From NCBI RefSeq assembly GCF_001655685.1, contig NZ_LYVF01000164.1, positions 62,001 to 126,000 of the forward strand: a DNA stretch of 64,000 nucleotides, written 5' to 3'. Of this stretch, positions 1-7,619 are shown piece by piece; within the stretch, counting starts at the first letter, position 1; each line of letters opens with the position of its first letter. The DNA comes from Desulfotomaculum copahuensis (GTDB lineage: Bacteria; Bacillota; Desulfotomaculia; Desulfotomaculales; Desulfovirgulaceae). A model generated the notes under the pieces. That model worked only from the letters and a program-made list of their open reading frames with translations. It was not told the origin of the DNA and did not search any database. The position numbers and the translations under genes are program-made.

Positions 1-654
1 GTCGGCCCCGGCCGCGGACGGCTCCATTTCTTCCACAAATTCTCCGTAGCAGTTGTCGACAAAGATTACCGCCCCGGGCTGTTTATCCCGGATCAGCCCG
101 ATCAGCCGCTGCATACTTTTCATATCCAGGGACGGGCGCAGGCTGTACCCCCGGGAACGCTGCAGCATCACCATACGGGTGCGTGGATTGAGCGCCGCCG
201 CAATCCCCGCCGGATCGATCTCCCCGCCGGGCAGCAGATCCACCTGACGGTAGATGACACCCATCTCTTTCAATGAACCCGGGGCCTCCCCCCGCAGGCC
301 GATCATTTCTTCCAGTGTATCATATGGGGTTCCCTGCACGGCCAGCAATTCATCGCCCGGGCGCAGCACGCCGAAAAGGCACAGGGCAATGGCATGGGTG
401 CCGCTGACGATTTGACCGCGCACCAGTGCGCTCTCCGCACCGAACACCCGGGCATACACCGCTTCCAGCGCCTCCCGGCCGGCATCGCCGTAGCCATACC
501 CGGTGCCGCCGCGCAAATGATAGTCGCTTACCCGCACCTCATGAAAAGCCGCCAGTATACGGGCATGATTCTGCAGCGCCCGTTCGTCCACCGTACGGTA
601 ATAAGGAATCACTTCCTGCTCCACTTCTCCGGCCAGAGCCGCTAAATCGATCAA
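1..654 (-). CDS. ynbB: YnbB-like PLP enzyme (methionine gamma-lyase family), 3' part cut off
   Basis: This is the N-terminal half (218 codons) of a PLP-dependent lyase/transferase of the family called 'aluminium resistance protein' or YnbB, which is usually a little over 400 residues. The family-typical stretches VSDYHLRGGTGYGYGD and ALVRGQIVSGTHAIAL are present. The PLP lysine would lie beyond the window edge. There is no ATG. I chose TTG at 652-654, about 11 nt after AGGAG; a GTG at 661-663 is possible but sits only 2 nt from AGGAG. Physiological substrate is not established for the family. In Bacillus, ynbB follows spoVK and hflX; here the liv and tna genes intervene. Confidence 0.8.
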   Translation of the reverse strand, partial: MIDLAALAGEVEQEVIPYYRTVDERALQNHARILAAFHEVRVSDYHLRGGTGYGYGDAGREALEAVYARVFGAESALVRGQIVSGTHAIALCLFGVLRPGDELLAVQGTPYDTLEEMIGLRGEAPGSLKEMGVIYRQVDLLPGGEIDPAGIAAALNPRTRMVMLQRSRGYSLRPSLDMKSMQRLIGLIRDKQPGAVIFVDNCYGEFVEEMEPSAAGAD

Positions 655-663
655 TGCCCTCAC

Positions 664-1099
664 TTCTCCTATTTCGCATCTACGACCATGATTTTTTTGC
701 ACACAACTCACAGATAAAAAAGGTTGGTGGTCGTACCCCGTCGCTCCAATGCTCCGGGCCCGGCGAAAAAAAGTTTTCTTGTAAAACTAAGCTTCTGACC
801 GCAGCGGCATCTGGTCGCTCCTCCGGTACGACCATCATCTTCATGAGCGGCCATTTTCATATACATATTTCCCCGCACGGACATCTGAATTTCACCCGCC
901 CGGCGTGAACAAAAATATTTTACACCTTTTTCCGGCTTCCTGCTTGAAAAATTTTATCTTTCCGGCCCGGCCCCGCCCGCACGCAAAAGGGGCCGGTGCG
1001 CTTTTTGGGAATACAGCGCACCGGCCTGATCATATTTTTTCACATTAACGGCCATGTCTTTTAGAACACAACCCAGGAATGAAAAAGGTCTTTTTCATA
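664..1099. other. Intergenic leader between livF and ynbB with a repeated TACGACCA element
   Basis: No gene was found in these 436 bases. The 8-mer TACGACCA occurs at 681-688 and 827-834, and in inverted form (TGGTCGTA) at 728-735. The two inner copies extend to a perfect 10-bp inverted repeat (728-737 with 825-834). On the minus-strand transcript toward ynbB these could pair or bind a regulator. I recognise no known riboswitch or T-box signature and no confident promoter. Confidence 0.4.
991..1026. terminator. Intrinsic terminator after livF
   Basis: A perfect 11-bp stem (GGCCGGTGCGC at 991-1001 with its complement at 1016-1026) encloses a 14-nt loop. On the plus strand a T-run follows; on the minus strand a shorter CCCCTTTTG follows. 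It lies just past the liv operon end and probably ends that transcript. Confidence 0.7.
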
Positions 1100-1801
1100 T
1101 TATAATCCCAGGTAAGCCTCCTGCAGCTTCCGGTCCGCCAGCAACTCACCGGCCGGGGCGGACAGGCTGATCCGGCCCCCCTCCAGCACATAGCCCCGGT
1201 CCGCCCGGAGCAGCGCCTCCTCCACATCCTGCTCCACCAGCAGGACGGTTGTGCCCTGTTCCCGGATCTGCAACACCAGGTCGAGCAGCATTTCGACCAC
1301 CACCGGGGCCAGTCCCAGGCTCATTTCATCCAGAAGAAGCAGCGCAGGCCGGGACATCAACGAACGCCCCAGGGCGCACATCTGCTGTTCCCCGCCGCTC
1401 AAGGTACCCGCCGTTTGCCGGCGCCGCTCGCCCAGGCGGGGGAAAAGGCCGTAAATCCTTTCCAGATCCGCTTTTATTTCGCCGTCCCGGCGCAGAAAAG
1501 CACCCATAAGCAGGTTTTCCTCCACGGACATGCCGGCGAAAAGCCTTCTTCCCTGGGGGGTCATGTTGATGCCCAGACCGACTATTCGGTCGGTGGCCAG
1601 GCCGGTCAACTCCCGCCCGCGATAGGTGATGCTGCCCGACCAGGGGGCGAGCAGGCCCATGATCGTGCGCAACAGGGTTGTTTTACCAGCGCCGTTGACA
1701 CCGATCAGAGCCACAATTTCACCGGCGTTGACCTCCAGGCTGAGATCCCAGATTATTGCCGTATCACCATATCCGGCTTTTAAATGGCTGATTTTTAACA
1801 C
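1100..1801 (-). CDS. livF: Branched-chain amino acid ABC transporter, ATPase LivF
   Basis: This 233-residue cytoplasmic ATPase powers uptake of branched-chain amino acids as a partner of LivG on the LivHM membrane dimer. Visible motifs are Walker A GVNGAGKT (residues 34-41), Q-loop Gln83, signature LSGGEQQ (134-140) and Walker B LLLLDE (154-159). The length matches the family. It is the last gene of the five-gene liv operon; its ATG start overlaps the livG end by 7 bases, implying coupled translation. Substrate is inferred from the family; some members carry other amides or amino acids. Confidence 0.93.
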   Translation of the reverse strand: MLKISHLKAGYGDTAIIWDLSLEVNAGEIVALIGVNGAGKTTLLRTIMGLLAPWSGSITYRGRELTGLATDRIVGLGINMTPQGRRLFAGMSVEENLLMGAFLRRDGEIKADLERIYGLFPRLGERRRQTAGTLSGGEQQMCALGRSLMSRPALLLLDEMSLGLAPVVVEMLLDLVLQIREQGTTVLLVEQDVEEALLRADRGYVLEGGRISLSAPAGELLADRKLQEAYLGL

Positions 1802-2565
1802 CCGCTCACCCCCCCGGAGCCATTCGCCGCCGCTGTTTCCCGGTTCTGCACATAACGGCGGCCCAGGTAGGCTTCCTGCACCCGGCTCAACCCGACCACC
1901 TGCTCCGGCGGGCCGTCGGCAATCAGGCTGCCCTGGTGCAGTACGAGCACCCGGTCCGAAATGCCCATGATTACCCGCATCAGGTGTTCAATAACCAACA
2001 TGGTGACGCCCCGGTCACGCAGGACCCGCAAAATCTGGATCGCCCGGTCCAGTTCGGCCGGGTTCAAGCCGGCCATCACCTCGTCCAGCAGCAGCAGTTT
2101 CGGTTTCAAGGCCAGCGCCCGGGCCAGCTGCAGGCGCTTTTGCTCCGGCAGGGACAGGTCCCGGCCCGGTACACCCGCCTTTGTCTCCAGTTCGCAAAGC
2201 TGCATGATGCCGTCAACTTCCGTCTCCAGCTTGCGTCCGCGTAGTCCGCCGGTCCAGCCGGCCAGACGGATGTTTTCACGCAGGGTCAAGTCGTTGAAGA
2301 TACGGGTGACCTGAAAGGTGCGTACCAGCCCCAGCCGGGCGATGCGCCAGACCGGCAGGTGATCAACCCGGAGCGAGTGGAAATAGATTTCCCCCCGGTT
2401 TGGCCGGTCCGCCCCGCCGATCAGGTTGACCAGCGTGCTTTTGCCGGCGCCGTTGGGTCCGATCAGACCGGTAATACTGCCTTCAGTGAGGGAAAAAGAA
2501 ATGCCTTCCAGCACCTGCAGGCCGCCGAAACTCTTGCCGACTTCCCGCACTTCCAGAATATCCAT
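1795..2565 (-). CDS. livG: Branched-chain amino acid ABC transporter, ATPase LivG
   Basis: This 256-residue ATPase is the second nucleotide-binding subunit of the LivFGHMJ importer. It has Walker A GPNGAGKS (36-43), Walker B KLLLLDE (156-162) followed by the LivG-typical VMAGLNP, and the LSLPEQKR variant in place of the LSGGQ signature, which is common in LivG proteins. It begins immediately after the livM stop and overlaps livF at its 3' end, so the three cytoplasmic and membrane subunits are tightly coupled. Confidence 0.93.
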   Translation of the reverse strand: MDILEVREVGKSFGGLQVLEGISFSLTEGSITGLIGPNGAGKSTLVNLIGGADRPNRGEIYFHSLRVDHLPVWRIARLGLVRTFQVTRIFNDLTLRENIRLAGWTGGLRGRKLETEVDGIMQLCELETKAGVPGRDLSLPEQKRLQLARALALKPKLLLLDEVMAGLNPAELDRAIQILRVLRDRGVTMLVIEHLMRVIMGISDRVLVLHQGSLIADGPPEQVVGLSRVQEAYLGRRYVQNRETAAANGSGGVSGC

Positions 2566-3504
2566 TCAACCGCGCAAGGGACGGGCTCCCCGGCGCTCCC
2601 CCCCTTTCGCCGGCCGGTGCACGCCCAGGATGCCCCGGGGCAAAAAGAGCACCACCGCCATAATACCCAGTCCCAGCAGCAAGGAAGAGGCGTTTTTGGA
2701 AAATGACATGGCCAGCTGGGTGAGCACGCCGATGATCACGGCGCCCAATACCGGGCCGGCCACTGTTCCCGCCCCGCCCATCAAGGTCATCACCAGCATG
2801 AAAACGGTGATGCCCGGATCAAAAACAGTGGGCGGATCGATGTAACTCTGCCAGAGGGCGTAAACCACCCCCACCATGGCCCCCAAAACAGCGGAAAGGG
2901 CAAAGGCCGTGCTTTTGGCCAGCACCGTATTCACCCCCACGGACTGGGCCGCCAGTTCGTCGGACTTGATGGCCAGCAGGATGTTGCCGAAATGGGAATT
3001 GATGATCAAATAGGTGCCGGCGGCGGCCAGCACGGCGATACCAAGCATCAGGTAATAAAATATTTTTCCCGAACCCAAAAGGGGCAGGGAAAAACCCTGT
3101 CCGCCGCCCAGAAAGTTGACATTGGTCACCACCGCCATGGTGGCTTCGGCCAGGGCCAGGGTGGCGATGGAAAAATAATGTCCCCGCAGGCGCAGCAGCG
3201 GCAGGCCCAGCACCAGGCCGAACAACCCGCTGCCCAGCACGGCCGCCAGGGCGGCATCAATATAAGGCCAGTGCAAATTGACGCTCAGCGCCGCCGCCAG
3301 TACGGCGCCCAATCCGAAAAAGGCCACATTGCCGAAGGAGGGATAGCCGGTCAGCCCTCCGATCAAATTCCAACTGGAAGCCAGGGCGGCATACATGGCA
3401 ATACCGGTGGCCACCTGAATGAGATAATCATTGGATGTCAGCGGCAGTAAAAGCGCCGCCAGGACCACCACTGCAAACAGGGCGTAATTAACGCGTTTGC
3501 TCAT
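2566..3504 (-). CDS. livM: Branched-chain amino acid ABC transporter, permease LivM
   Basis: This polytopic membrane permease of 312 residues starts MSKRVNYALFAVVVLAAL, an immediate first membrane segment. The family stretches NLIGGLTGYPSFGNVAFFGLGA and LRLRGHYFSIATLALAE are recognisable. The reading frame stays open far upstream, but that part overlaps livH in another frame; I chose the ATG at 3502-3504, which overlaps the livH stop by 4 bases (ATGA type). The C-terminus is basic (RPAKGGERRGARPLRG). It pairs with LivH to form the translocation pore. Confidence 0.9.
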   Translation of the reverse strand: MSKRVNYALFAVVVLAALLLPLTSNDYLIQVATGIAMYAALASSWNLIGGLTGYPSFGNVAFFGLGAVLAAALSVNLHWPYIDAALAAVLGSGLFGLVLGLPLLRLRGHYFSIATLALAEATMAVVTNVNFLGGGQGFSLPLLGSGKIFYYLMLGIAVLAAAGTYLIINSHFGNILLAIKSDELAAQSVGVNTVLAKSTAFALSAVLGAMVGVVYALWQSYIDPPTVFDPGITVFMLVMTLMGGAGTVAGPVLGAVIIGVLTQLAMSFSKNASSLLLGLGIMAVVLFLPRGILGVHRPAKGGERRGARPLRG

Positions 3505-4367
3505 CGCGCCGCCCTCCCCAGTACGCCGGTGGGGCGTATAATCAATACCAGCAGCAACAGCCCGAAGGTAATCACATTGACATAAGTGGGGCCGAAGACT
3601 ACGGAACCCACCGCCTCCAGGAGGCCCAGGATCAATCCGCCCGCCAGCGGCCCCCAGGACGTGCCCACACCGCCCAGGATGGTTACCACAAAGGCGCCCA
3701 CTGTCAGCGGGCCGCCGGCCGCCGGGGAGAATGTGTTGCTTAAACCGAAAAAGACGCCGCCCACCGCGGCCAGGCCGGAACCCAGCCCAAAGGTGAGGGC
3801 GTAGACGGCGGGTATTTTGATCCCCATCAGGCGGGCGGACTCCCGCTCCATGGCGGTGGCCCGGATTGCCCGGCCGGTGCGGCTGTATTCCAGGAACAGC
3901 CACAGTAAAACCGACAATACAATCAGGAAAAGCAGGGCCAGCAAACGCACCACGGGCAGCTCGATTCCCGCCAGGTGCAGGGATGCGTTGGCATAGCCGG
4001 TGTTGATCGATTTGTAATCGGCGCTGAACAAAAGAATCATCAAGTTGGCCAGCACAAAATCCATCCCGAATGTCAGTAGCAGGGTCATAAACAGGTTGGC
4101 GCTGATCACCCGGTTGATAATCCACAACTGCAACAAATAACCGGCGGCAAAAAACAATAAAAAGATTAACGGCAGGGAAAGAAAAGGATCAATACCCAGG
4201 CTGTTCAGCAATGTCAGGGCCAGGTAGGCCGCCAGAATCTGAAATGAGCCGTGGGCCAGGTTGATTAAATCCATTACCCCCCACTGCAGGGAAAAGGCCA
4301 GCGCCGAAATGCCCAGCACCCCTCCCTGTAAAATGCCGTTTACGATGATCTGCCCCCACAGATGCAT
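3501..4367 (-). CDS. livH: Branched-chain amino acid ABC transporter, permease LivH
   Basis: This 288-residue polytopic permease starts MHLWGQIIVNGILQGGVLG. The conserved LivH signature QWGVMDLINLAHGSF follows the first helix, and a glycine-rich stretch (VTILGGVGTSWGPLAGG) lies near the C-terminus. I chose the ATG at 4365-4367 because GGGAG lies 7 nt upstream and family homology begins there; 32 further in-frame codons upstream cross an intercistronic hairpin and are probably untranslated. It forms the membrane pore with LivM. Confidence 0.9.
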   Translation of the reverse strand: MHLWGQIIVNGILQGGVLGISALAFSLQWGVMDLINLAHGSFQILAAYLALTLLNSLGIDPFLSLPLIFLLFFAAGYLLQLWIINRVISANLFMTLLLTFGMDFVLANLMILLFSADYKSINTGYANASLHLAGIELPVVRLLALLFLIVLSVLLWLFLEYSRTGRAIRATAMERESARLMGIKIPAVYALTFGLGSGLAAVGGVFFGLSNTFSPAAGGPLTVGAFVVTILGGVGTSWGPLAGGLILGLLEAVGSVVFGPTYVNVITFGLLLLVLIIRPTGVLGRAAR

Positions 4368-4441
4368 GGTCTCTCCCGGAAAAGCCGGCTTGTCCGGCTG
4401 TCCGGAATTCCCTCCCCTCGCTGATGTTAGACGGTTGAGTG

Positions 4442-4470
4442 GAGCCGTTTGAGTCGCGCTCAAACGGCTC
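4442..4470. other. Intercistronic hairpin between livJ and livH
   Basis: A perfect 12-bp stem (GAGCCGTTTGAG at 4442-4453, complement at 4459-4470) has a 5-nt loop. It sits directly after the binding-protein gene and has no following T-run on the minus strand, so it is not a classical terminator. It probably protects the livJ mRNA 3' end or dampens expression of the permease and ATPase genes, giving excess binding protein. Confidence 0.65.
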
Positions 4471-4478
4471 TGGAATGA

Positions 4479-5729
4479 TTAGCGCTTGCTCCAGGGGGGC
4501 AAGGGGATATCCTTGATGTTCTTGTCAAAGGGAGCCGGCCAAACGGTGACAGCCTTGCCGTTTTGAATCTGGATCACTGGCAGGACCAGCCCTTTGATGC
4601 TCCCATTGGGCTCAATGGTAAAGCTGCCGTCGAACAGGTGCACCGTACCCAGACCGGCCAGGGCATCCCGCACTTTTTGCGGGTCCGCCGAACCGGCCTT
4701 CTGGATGGCCAACCCCATCATTTCCGCCGCAGCCGAGGCCATGGCGGCATGATAGTCGGGCTCGGTGCCGAAAGACTGCTTGTAAAGGGCGGCGTACTGT
4801 GCCGCCGTGCCGAATACGTCATCCTTGTACGGCAAATCCGGCGTCCACAGGCTGGCACCCAGCACACCCTCGGCATCCTTGCCCAGGTTCTGGGCAAACG
4901 CCGGCATGGTCGGTCCCACCGTGAAGGCCATCGCCTTGAAGTTGACGTTCATCTGTTTGGCTTGTTTGACCAGTTGCACCGCTTCTTCAAAGTGGCCGGT
5001 GCCAATCAACGCATCGGCTTTCTTTTGGGCGATCTGAGTCAGCTGTGAAGAAAGATCGGTGGCCCCGGACGGGTACTGGGCACTGTATACCACATCGAAG
5101 CCGTGGCTTTTGGCGTAGGCCTCGCCGCCCTGATCCGCCTCCTGGGAAAAGAGATCATCGGCATGCAGGAAGGCCACTGTTTTTATACCCCTGCCCTTGA
5201 GCAGATCCAGCACCGAACCCAGGTATTCACCGGAATAGGGGTAGCTGGAAAAGATGTACTTGTAACCCCGCTCAAAAATCTTTTTGGCTCCCCCGCCGGC
5301 GGCGATCATCGGCACTTTATGGCTTTCGGCCACGGTGCTGGCGGCAAAAATATTCGGCGAGGCGTACGGGCTGAGGAACAGCTTGATGCCGTCCTGGGTA
5401 ATCATCTGTTCGGTCAATGATTTGTCGTTATCCGGCTTGCTCTGGTCATCCTTGAAAACCAGGTTGATTTTATACCGCTTGCCGCCCACCAGCAGGCCGC
5501 CCTGCTTGTTCACCACGTCCTGCCACAGGGTATAACCGTCATGGACCAGTTTTCCCTCGTTGGCCAGCGCCCCCGTAGCGGCATCCGGCGCGCCGATGGT
5601 AATGGTATCGGCTGCCGACGCGTTGGAAGTGTTTTGTTTCGCCCCCTGGGAACCGCAACCGGCCAGTGCCGCAACCAGCAGCAGTGATACGGCCATGAAC
5701 AATCCGGTCAGTTTTACCGATTTGCGCAC
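4479..5729 (-). CDS. livJ: Branched-chain amino acid ABC transporter, substrate-binding lipoprotein
   Basis: This 416-residue extracytoplasmic binding protein is of the periplasmic-binding-protein type I (Leu/Ile/Val-binding) fold. A lipoprotein signal is clear: basic VRKSVKLTG, a hydrophobic stretch and lipobox ALAGC, so the mature protein is anchored at that cysteine. The mature part begins DTITIGAPDAATGALANEGK, typical of the family. I chose GTG at 5727-5729, 6-7 nt after AGGAAGGG; an ATG at 5777 would add 16 residues before the signal peptide. It is first in the operon and separated from livH by a strong hairpin. The exact ligand cannot be told from sequence. Confidence 0.9.
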   Translation of the reverse strand: MRKSVKLTGLFMAVSLLLVAALAGCGSQGAKQNTSNASAADTITIGAPDAATGALANEGKLVHDGYTLWQDVVNKQGGLLVGGKRYKINLVFKDDQSKPDNDKSLTEQMITQDGIKLFLSPYASPNIFAASTVAESHKVPMIAAGGGAKKIFERGYKYIFSSYPYSGEYLGSVLDLLKGRGIKTVAFLHADDLFSQEADQGGEAYAKSHGFDVVYSAQYPSGATDLSSQLTQIAQKKADALIGTGHFEEAVQLVKQAKQMNVNFKAMAFTVGPTMPAFAQNLGKDAEGVLGASLWTPDLPYKDDVFGTAAQYAALYKQSFGTEPDYHAAMASAAAEMMGLAIQKAGSADPQKVRDALAGLGTVHLFDGSFTIEPNGSIKGLVLPVIQIQNGKAVTVWPAPFDKNIKDIPLPPWSKR

Positions 5730-5970
5730 CAAACATCCCTTCCTTTCAAAAGCTACAATTTCTAGACATGCTGACACTACCTCCGGTCAAAATGCATGCA
5801 AATTCCGCCTTCCGGTCACCTCCCAGCTCCTGCGTGAAATTCCCCCAAACCCCATGCAGGAACCAAAACCACTTGATTCAGGAAGGAATGTAAACTTACC
5901 CAAGTCGCAATTTTCTGTCATTGTTAAACGGATCATTTCTCTACATAATGCAGTATTCCTGCATTAAAAC
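5730..5970 (-). promoter_or_regulatory. Long livJ leader with a 21-bp palindrome
   Basis: There is no gene between livJ and the tnaA terminator. A perfect inverted repeat, TAATGCAG (5946-5953) with CTGCATTA (5959-5966) around a 5-bp spacer, lies about 220 bp upstream of the livJ start. Its size and symmetry fit a dimeric repressor site. I could not assign a convincing sigma-A -35/-10 pair, nor a known riboswitch, in the remaining leader. Confidence 0.4.
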
Positions 5971-6003
5971 GGTAAAAATATAAACCGGCGGCCAGGCCGC
6001 CGG
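5971..6003 (-). terminator. Intrinsic terminator of tnaA
   Basis: A 7-bp GC stem (CCGGCGG at 5985-5991, CCGCCGG at 5997-6003) is followed on the minus strand by TTTATATTTTTACC. It ends the tnaA transcript and separates it from the liv operon. Confidence 0.8.
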
Positions 6004-6049
6004 CAATATCCGCTCCAAATATGTTACATAATTTGGATGCTTTCCGCAT

Positions 6050-7444
6050 TTATTTTTGGGCCTGATCTCCGGCTGGTTTCAGGCGGCAGAGAAAATGGCG
6101 CAGAACTTTCGGTTCATATGTGAATTCCAAACCCCGCACCTGGTCGCGCCGCCGCCAAATTTCCGCCAGCGCATCGACAACGTAATCCATATGACGGTCG
6201 GTGTAAACCCGGCGCGGGATGGTCAGACGCATAAACTCAACGCCGGCCTTTTTTTGTTCACCTGTGCGGGGGTCACGCCCGAGAAGCAGGGAACCCACTT
6301 CAACCGCCCGCACACCTGATTCGATGTAGAGCTCGATGCAGAGCGCCTGAGCGGGGAATTGCCCGGCCGGTATGTGGGGTAGAAATTTACCGGCGTCTAC
6401 AAAAACGGCGTGGCCGCCCACGGGCCATTGAATTGGGATACCGCACCGGCGCAATTCCTGACCGAGATATTCTACCTGTCCGATCCGGCTTTCCAGGTAA
6501 TCCACATCCAAACCTTCCTGGAGTCCAACGGCCAGAGCTTCCATATCCCGGCCGGAAAGACCGCCGTAAGTTATGAACCCTTCCATCGGGACACAGCTAG
6601 CAGCCGCCGCCTGATAAAGCTCCTCATCCTCTTTAATGCCAATCAGGCCGCCCATGTTGACGATCGCATCCTTTTTGGCGCTCATCGTAAAGAAATCCGC
6701 CAGGGCATACATCTCACGGACAATTTCTTTTATGCTTTTGCCGGCATAACCGGACTCACGTTTTTTGATAAAGTAAGCATTTTCGGCAAAACGGGCCGAA
6801 TCAATATTTATCTTCAGGCCGTATTTATCCGCAATCGCACGCACCCCGCGCATATTTTCCATTGATACGGGCTGCCCCCCGGCCGAGTTACAGGTGATGG
6901 TTATATTGATAAAGGCAATATTTTCCGCTCCTTTTTCCCTGATAAAGTGCTCCATTTTGTCCAGATCCACATTTCCCTTAAACGGATGTTCCTTCCCCGT
7001 GTCAAAAGCATCATCAATAACCAGGTCTGCAGGAATCATACCGTTCAGTTCGATATGCGCTATAGTCGTGTCAAAGTGCATGTTGCCAATCACATATTGT
7101 TTCTGACGGCGCATCAAGTGGGGAAAAAGAACTTGCTCCGCCCCGCGGCCCTGGTGGGTCGGAATGACGAAATTAAAATTAAAAATGTCTTTTACGGCAT
7201 CTTTGACTTTGAAGAATGATCTGCTGCCGGCATAAGCCTCGTCACCAAGCATCAATGCTGACCACTGACGGTCACTCATGGCGCCCGTGCCGGAATCCGT
7301 AAGCAGATCGATATAGACATCCTCCGATTTGAGAAGAAACGGATTATATCCGGCCTCCTTGATTTTTTGCATTCGTTCCGCACGGGAAATCATACGAATC
7401 GGCTCCACCATCTTGATGCGATAGGGTTCGGCTTTTCTGGCCAC
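6050..7444 (-). CDS. tnaA: Tryptophanase (tryptophan indole-lyase)
   Basis: This 464-residue PLP enzyme splits L-tryptophan to indole, pyruvate and ammonia. The family motif MSAKKD places the PLP lysine at residue 258. Tryptophanase and tyrosine phenol-lyase are close relatives. Here Asp125 in FDTT and Val383 in VEVGS match tryptophanase, where tyrosine phenol-lyase has Thr and the phenol-binding Arg, so I call tryptophanase. It lacks the short insertion of the E. coli enzyme before the FDTT segment. The start is GTG at 7442-7444, with AGGAGG about 8 nt upstream. A sigma-54 promoter lies about 50 bp upstream of the start region, and a terminator separates it from the permease, so it is a monocistronic, regulated unit. 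Confidence 0.88.
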   Translation of the reverse strand: MARKAEPYRIKMVEPIRMISRAERMQKIKEAGYNPFLLKSEDVYIDLLTDSGTGAMSDRQWSALMLGDEAYAGSRSFFKVKDAVKDIFNFNFVIPTHQGRGAEQVLFPHLMRRQKQYVIGNMHFDTTIAHIELNGMIPADLVIDDAFDTGKEHPFKGNVDLDKMEHFIREKGAENIAFINITITCNSAGGQPVSMENMRGVRAIADKYGLKINIDSARFAENAYFIKKRESGYAGKSIKEIVREMYALADFFTMSAKKDAIVNMGGLIGIKEDEELYQAAAASCVPMEGFITYGGLSGRDMEALAVGLQEGLDVDYLESRIGQVEYLGQELRRCGIPIQWPVGGHAVFVDAGKFLPHIPAGQFPAQALCIELYIESGVRAVEVGSLLLGRDPRTGEQKKAGVEFMRLTIPRRVYTDRHMDYVVDALAEIWRRRDQVRGLEFTYEPKVLRHFLCRLKPAGDQAQK

Positions 7445-7503
7445 ATTGCTCTCCTCCTTTATATCAGAAAAACTTTAACATTTCGTTTCTCAAAATGCAT
7501 TTG

Positions 7504-7519
7504 TGCAAAAACCATGCCA
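7504..7519 (-). promoter_or_regulatory. Sigma-54 promoter of tnaA
   Basis: On the minus strand this reads TGGCAT-GGTTT-TTGCA, a near-consensus -24/-12 element with correct spacing. The transcript would start near 7493, about 50 nt before the tnaA GTG. A sigma-54 activator is encoded nearby. Confidence 0.85.
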
Positions 7520-7559
7520 GTCCGGCAGGCCCCGCAACCGGGCGCTCCCGGCAAAGATA

Positions 7560-7570
7560 TTTATCACTGC
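7560..7570. promoter_or_regulatory. Half-site of the putative TyrR-like operator upstream of tnaA
   Basis: TTTATCACTGC here is identical over 11 bp to one arm of the palindrome at 9136-9159 and lies about 70 bp upstream of the predicted tnaA start site, a position usual for an enhancer-binding protein site. The other arm is degenerate. Confidence 0.5.
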
Positions 7571-7576
7571 CGCGGC

Positions 7577-7605
7577 AATAAAAAAGCGCTGAAATAATTC
7601 AGCGC
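7577..7605 (-). terminator. Intrinsic terminator of the permease gene
   Basis: Stem GCGCTGAA/TTCAGCGC (7586-7593 with 7598-7605) has a 4-nt loop and is followed on the minus strand by TTTTTTATT. Confidence 0.85.
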
Positions 7606-7619
7606 CGGACAATTTATCT

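Noticed and set aside
426-908. Plus-strand open frame near the left edge
   Set aside because: It overlaps the antisense of the YnbB-like gene and the repeat-bearing leader; Pro/Arg-rich with no domain.
7445-7560. TnaC-type leader peptide for tryptophanase
   Set aside because: The predicted sigma-54 transcript has only about 50 nt before tnaA and no short Trp-containing frame is visible.
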